Assembly: GCF_004168035.1 (NCBI RefSeq)
Contig: NZ_SDPU01000008.1
Location: 1 to 59,501 of the forward strand
Origin: Nocardioides iriomotensis
Lineage (GTDB): Bacteria > Actinomycetota > Actinomycetes > Propionibacteriales > Nocardioidaceae
DNA length: 59,501 nucleotides
Direction of reading: 5' to 3'
Both the position numbers and the translations under genes were made by a program. Below are positions 58,235-59,501 of this stretch, piece after piece. Under the pieces are notes generated by a model. The model worked only from the letters and a program-made list of their open reading frames with translations, did no database searches and was not told the origin of the DNA. The stretch's first letter is position 1; every line of letters starts with the position of its first letter.

Positions 58235-59501
58235 TCACTCCCAGGGACCGGTGATCGCGAACGTGTAGCCATCTCCCTGGATACAGGCGAACAGAACCTT
58301 GCCGTTCTCGGTGAAGGTCGGTCCGGCGAACTCGCTGCCGCTGACGTCGTTGCGGGCCAGCGGGAAGGCCTTGCCTGCCGTGGTGATGCCGACGAGGTGC
58401 TGGATGCCCTCGCCGTCCTCCGCGAGGATCAAACCACCATTGGGGTCGAGACAGATGTTGTCCGGGCCGTCGTAGTCGGCATCCACCTCCGGGTCCGGGT
58501 TCACACCGAAGATGCTCTTGAGCTTGACCGTCTCGGACAGCGGGTCGTAGAACCACACCTGGCCGTCGTGCTCGTTCCTGCTGCCGTCGCTCGTCCGGGC
58601 GAAGCTGGCGACGAAGTACGCCCCACCATCACTCCAGTAGGCACCCTCGAGCTTCCGGCTGCCAGTCACCTCGCCGGTCGCAAACTGCTTGCGCACCGAC
58701 GTCGTCGCCGCCAGCCGGTCCGGCACGTCCACCCAAGTGACCTTGTACGTCGTGCCGACCTGGGTCGCCTCCGACAGGTCCGCGATCGCCCGTCCGCCCT
58801 TGGTGCACAGCATGGCCTGCAGGGTGCCTGCGGTGTCGCCGCCCTCCGAGAGGGCGAGCGTCCGCAGCGCTCCCTTGCCCGGCTTGAAGCCGGCCGGCGG
58901 GGTCCAGCGGTAGTAGAGGCCGTGCGGGCCGTTGGCGTCCTCGGTGAGGTAGATCGTGCCGTCCGGGTCGACGGCGACCGCTTCGTGGGAGTAGCGGCCG
59001 AGGAACTTCAGGGGCACCGGGTGCTGGTTGGCCGGCCGGTCGAAGGCGTCGACCTCGAAGGTCCAGCCGTGGTCCTCGAGGAACTGGCCGCCCTTGCGCT
59101 GCTCGGTCTCCTCGCAGGACAGCCAGGTGCCCCAGGGGGTCTTGCCGCCGGCGCAGTTGTTGTGGGTGCCGGCCAGGCTGACGTACTCCGAGAGGCGGTT
59201 GCCTTTCTTGTCCATGACGATCGTCGTCGTACCACCGCGGGCGCCGGGGTCGAAGGTGAGACCGGGAAGAGCAGGAACGCCGTACGTCTCGTCGCCGCCG
59301 ATCTCGTGGTTCTGCACCAAGGTCCAGCCATCGCGGCGCTCGAACACCGCCGCGCCGTCCGGGTCGCTCGGCGAGGGCTCGCCCGTGTCGAGGAGCGTCT
59401 CCCCGGCCTTGGCCAGGACCCGGTAGGAGAACCCGGGCGGCAGGGACAGGATCCCGGCGGGGTCGGACACCAGCGCGCCGTACCCCGCAGAGCGGCGGGT
59501 G
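58235..59501 (-). CDS. PhoX family alkaline phosphatase-like protein (5' end outside window)
   Basis: At least 421 residues; the frame stays open to the right edge, so the N-terminus, probably a Tat signal as in PhoX, is missing. Family features visible are GYGALVSDPAGILSLPPGFSY, LVQNHEIGGDET, THNNCAGGKTPWGTWLSCEE (the PhoX/DUF839 segment contributing the metal-binding Cys/Glu) and DGPDNICLDPNGGLILAEDG. PhoX enzymes are Fe/Ca phosphomonoesterases at the cell surface. A phosphate role near polyphosphate-linked CYTH-CHAD is suggestive only. Confidence 0.85.
   Translation of the reverse strand, partial: TRRSAGYGALVSDPAGILSLPPGFSYRVLAKAGETLLDTGEPSPSDPDGAAVFERRDGWTLVQNHEIGGDETYGVPALPGLTFDPGARGGTTTIVMDKKGNRLSEYVSLAGTHNNCAGGKTPWGTWLSCEETEQRKGGQFLEDHGWTFEVDAFDRPANQHPVPLKFLGRYSHEAVAVDPDGTIYLTEDANGPHGLYYRWTPPAGFKPGKGALRTLALSEGGDTAGTLQAMLCTKGGRAIADLSEATQVGTTYKVTWVDVPDRLAATTSVRKQFATGEVTGSRKLEGAYWSDGGAYFVASFARTSDGSRNEHDGQVWFYDPLSETVKLKSIFGVNPDPEVDADYDGPDNICLDPNGGLILAEDGEGIQHLVGITTAGKAFPLARNDVSGSEFAGPTFTENGKVLFACIQGDGYTFAITGPWE

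Noticed and set aside
1-59501. CRISPR arrays, rRNA genes and insertion sequences
   Set aside because: No regularly spaced direct repeats, no rRNA core sequences and no transposase motifs with terminal repeats were seen.

Overview
The window is very GC-rich DNA with short intergenic gaps, frequent GTG starts and 4-base stop/start overlaps. This style, with a MalT-like LuxR regulator, UXS, a Pls/PosA synthetase, a MobF relaxase and a MutT1-like NUDIX protein, points to a high-GC actinobacterium, probably Nocardioidaceae-like. The genus is inferred, not proven. No rRNA, intact tRNA, CRISPR array or insertion sequence was seen.

Layout. 1-14.4 kb: ordinary chromosomal genes (DUF305 copper-type protein, SixA phosphatase, an MDR/DUF4386/LuxR group, an MFS transporter, a secreted FlgD-Ig-like protein, a BBE-type FAD oxidase, a membrane protein, a Gfo/Idh/MocA dehydrogenase and a flavin-dependent oxidoreductase). 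14.5-25.9 kb: a long minus-strand operon encoding a peptide-type ABC importer, three carnitine-to-glycine-betaine enzymes (CdhC/BKACE, CdhA, CdhB), an arylsulfatase and a SnoaL-like protein. It faces a divergent IclR regulator across a short gap packed with GAAC/GTTC half-sites. 26-36 kb: a glycan locus with UXS, GalE, a glycosidase-GT2 fusion, an ABC exporter, a second glycosyltransferase and two APH-fold kinases, five of these genes translationally coupled. 36.3-40.8 kb: a four-gene CoA-dependent 2-oxoacid oxidoreductase whose last subunit is a GltD-like flavoprotein fused to a ferredoxin.

42.4-50.5 kb is an accessory region. A 51-base 3' fragment of a tRNA-Tyr gene, still next to its terminator, marks the scar of an integrative element. 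To its right lie a MobF relaxase-helicase, an orphan TIR-domain effector-like protein, an alpha/beta hydrolase, a truncated VOC gene and several small or unknown genes. No integrase, coupling protein or intact tRNA-Tyr is present, so the element is either decayed or continues outside the window.

50.6-57.9 kb holds the most striking system. A 1301-residue Pls/PosA-family NRPS has A, T, and three acyltransferase-like domains separated by six membrane segments, and its hand-read specificity code suggests L-lysine. It is coupled to an M1 zinc aminopeptidase, and facing them are a phosphopantetheinyl transferase and a CYTH-CHAD protein. I read this as a candidate poly-epsilon-lysine-type (NAPAA) locus with activation, degradation/self-protection and a possible polyphosphate link. 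The window ends in a PhoX-like phosphatase gene that runs off the right edge.
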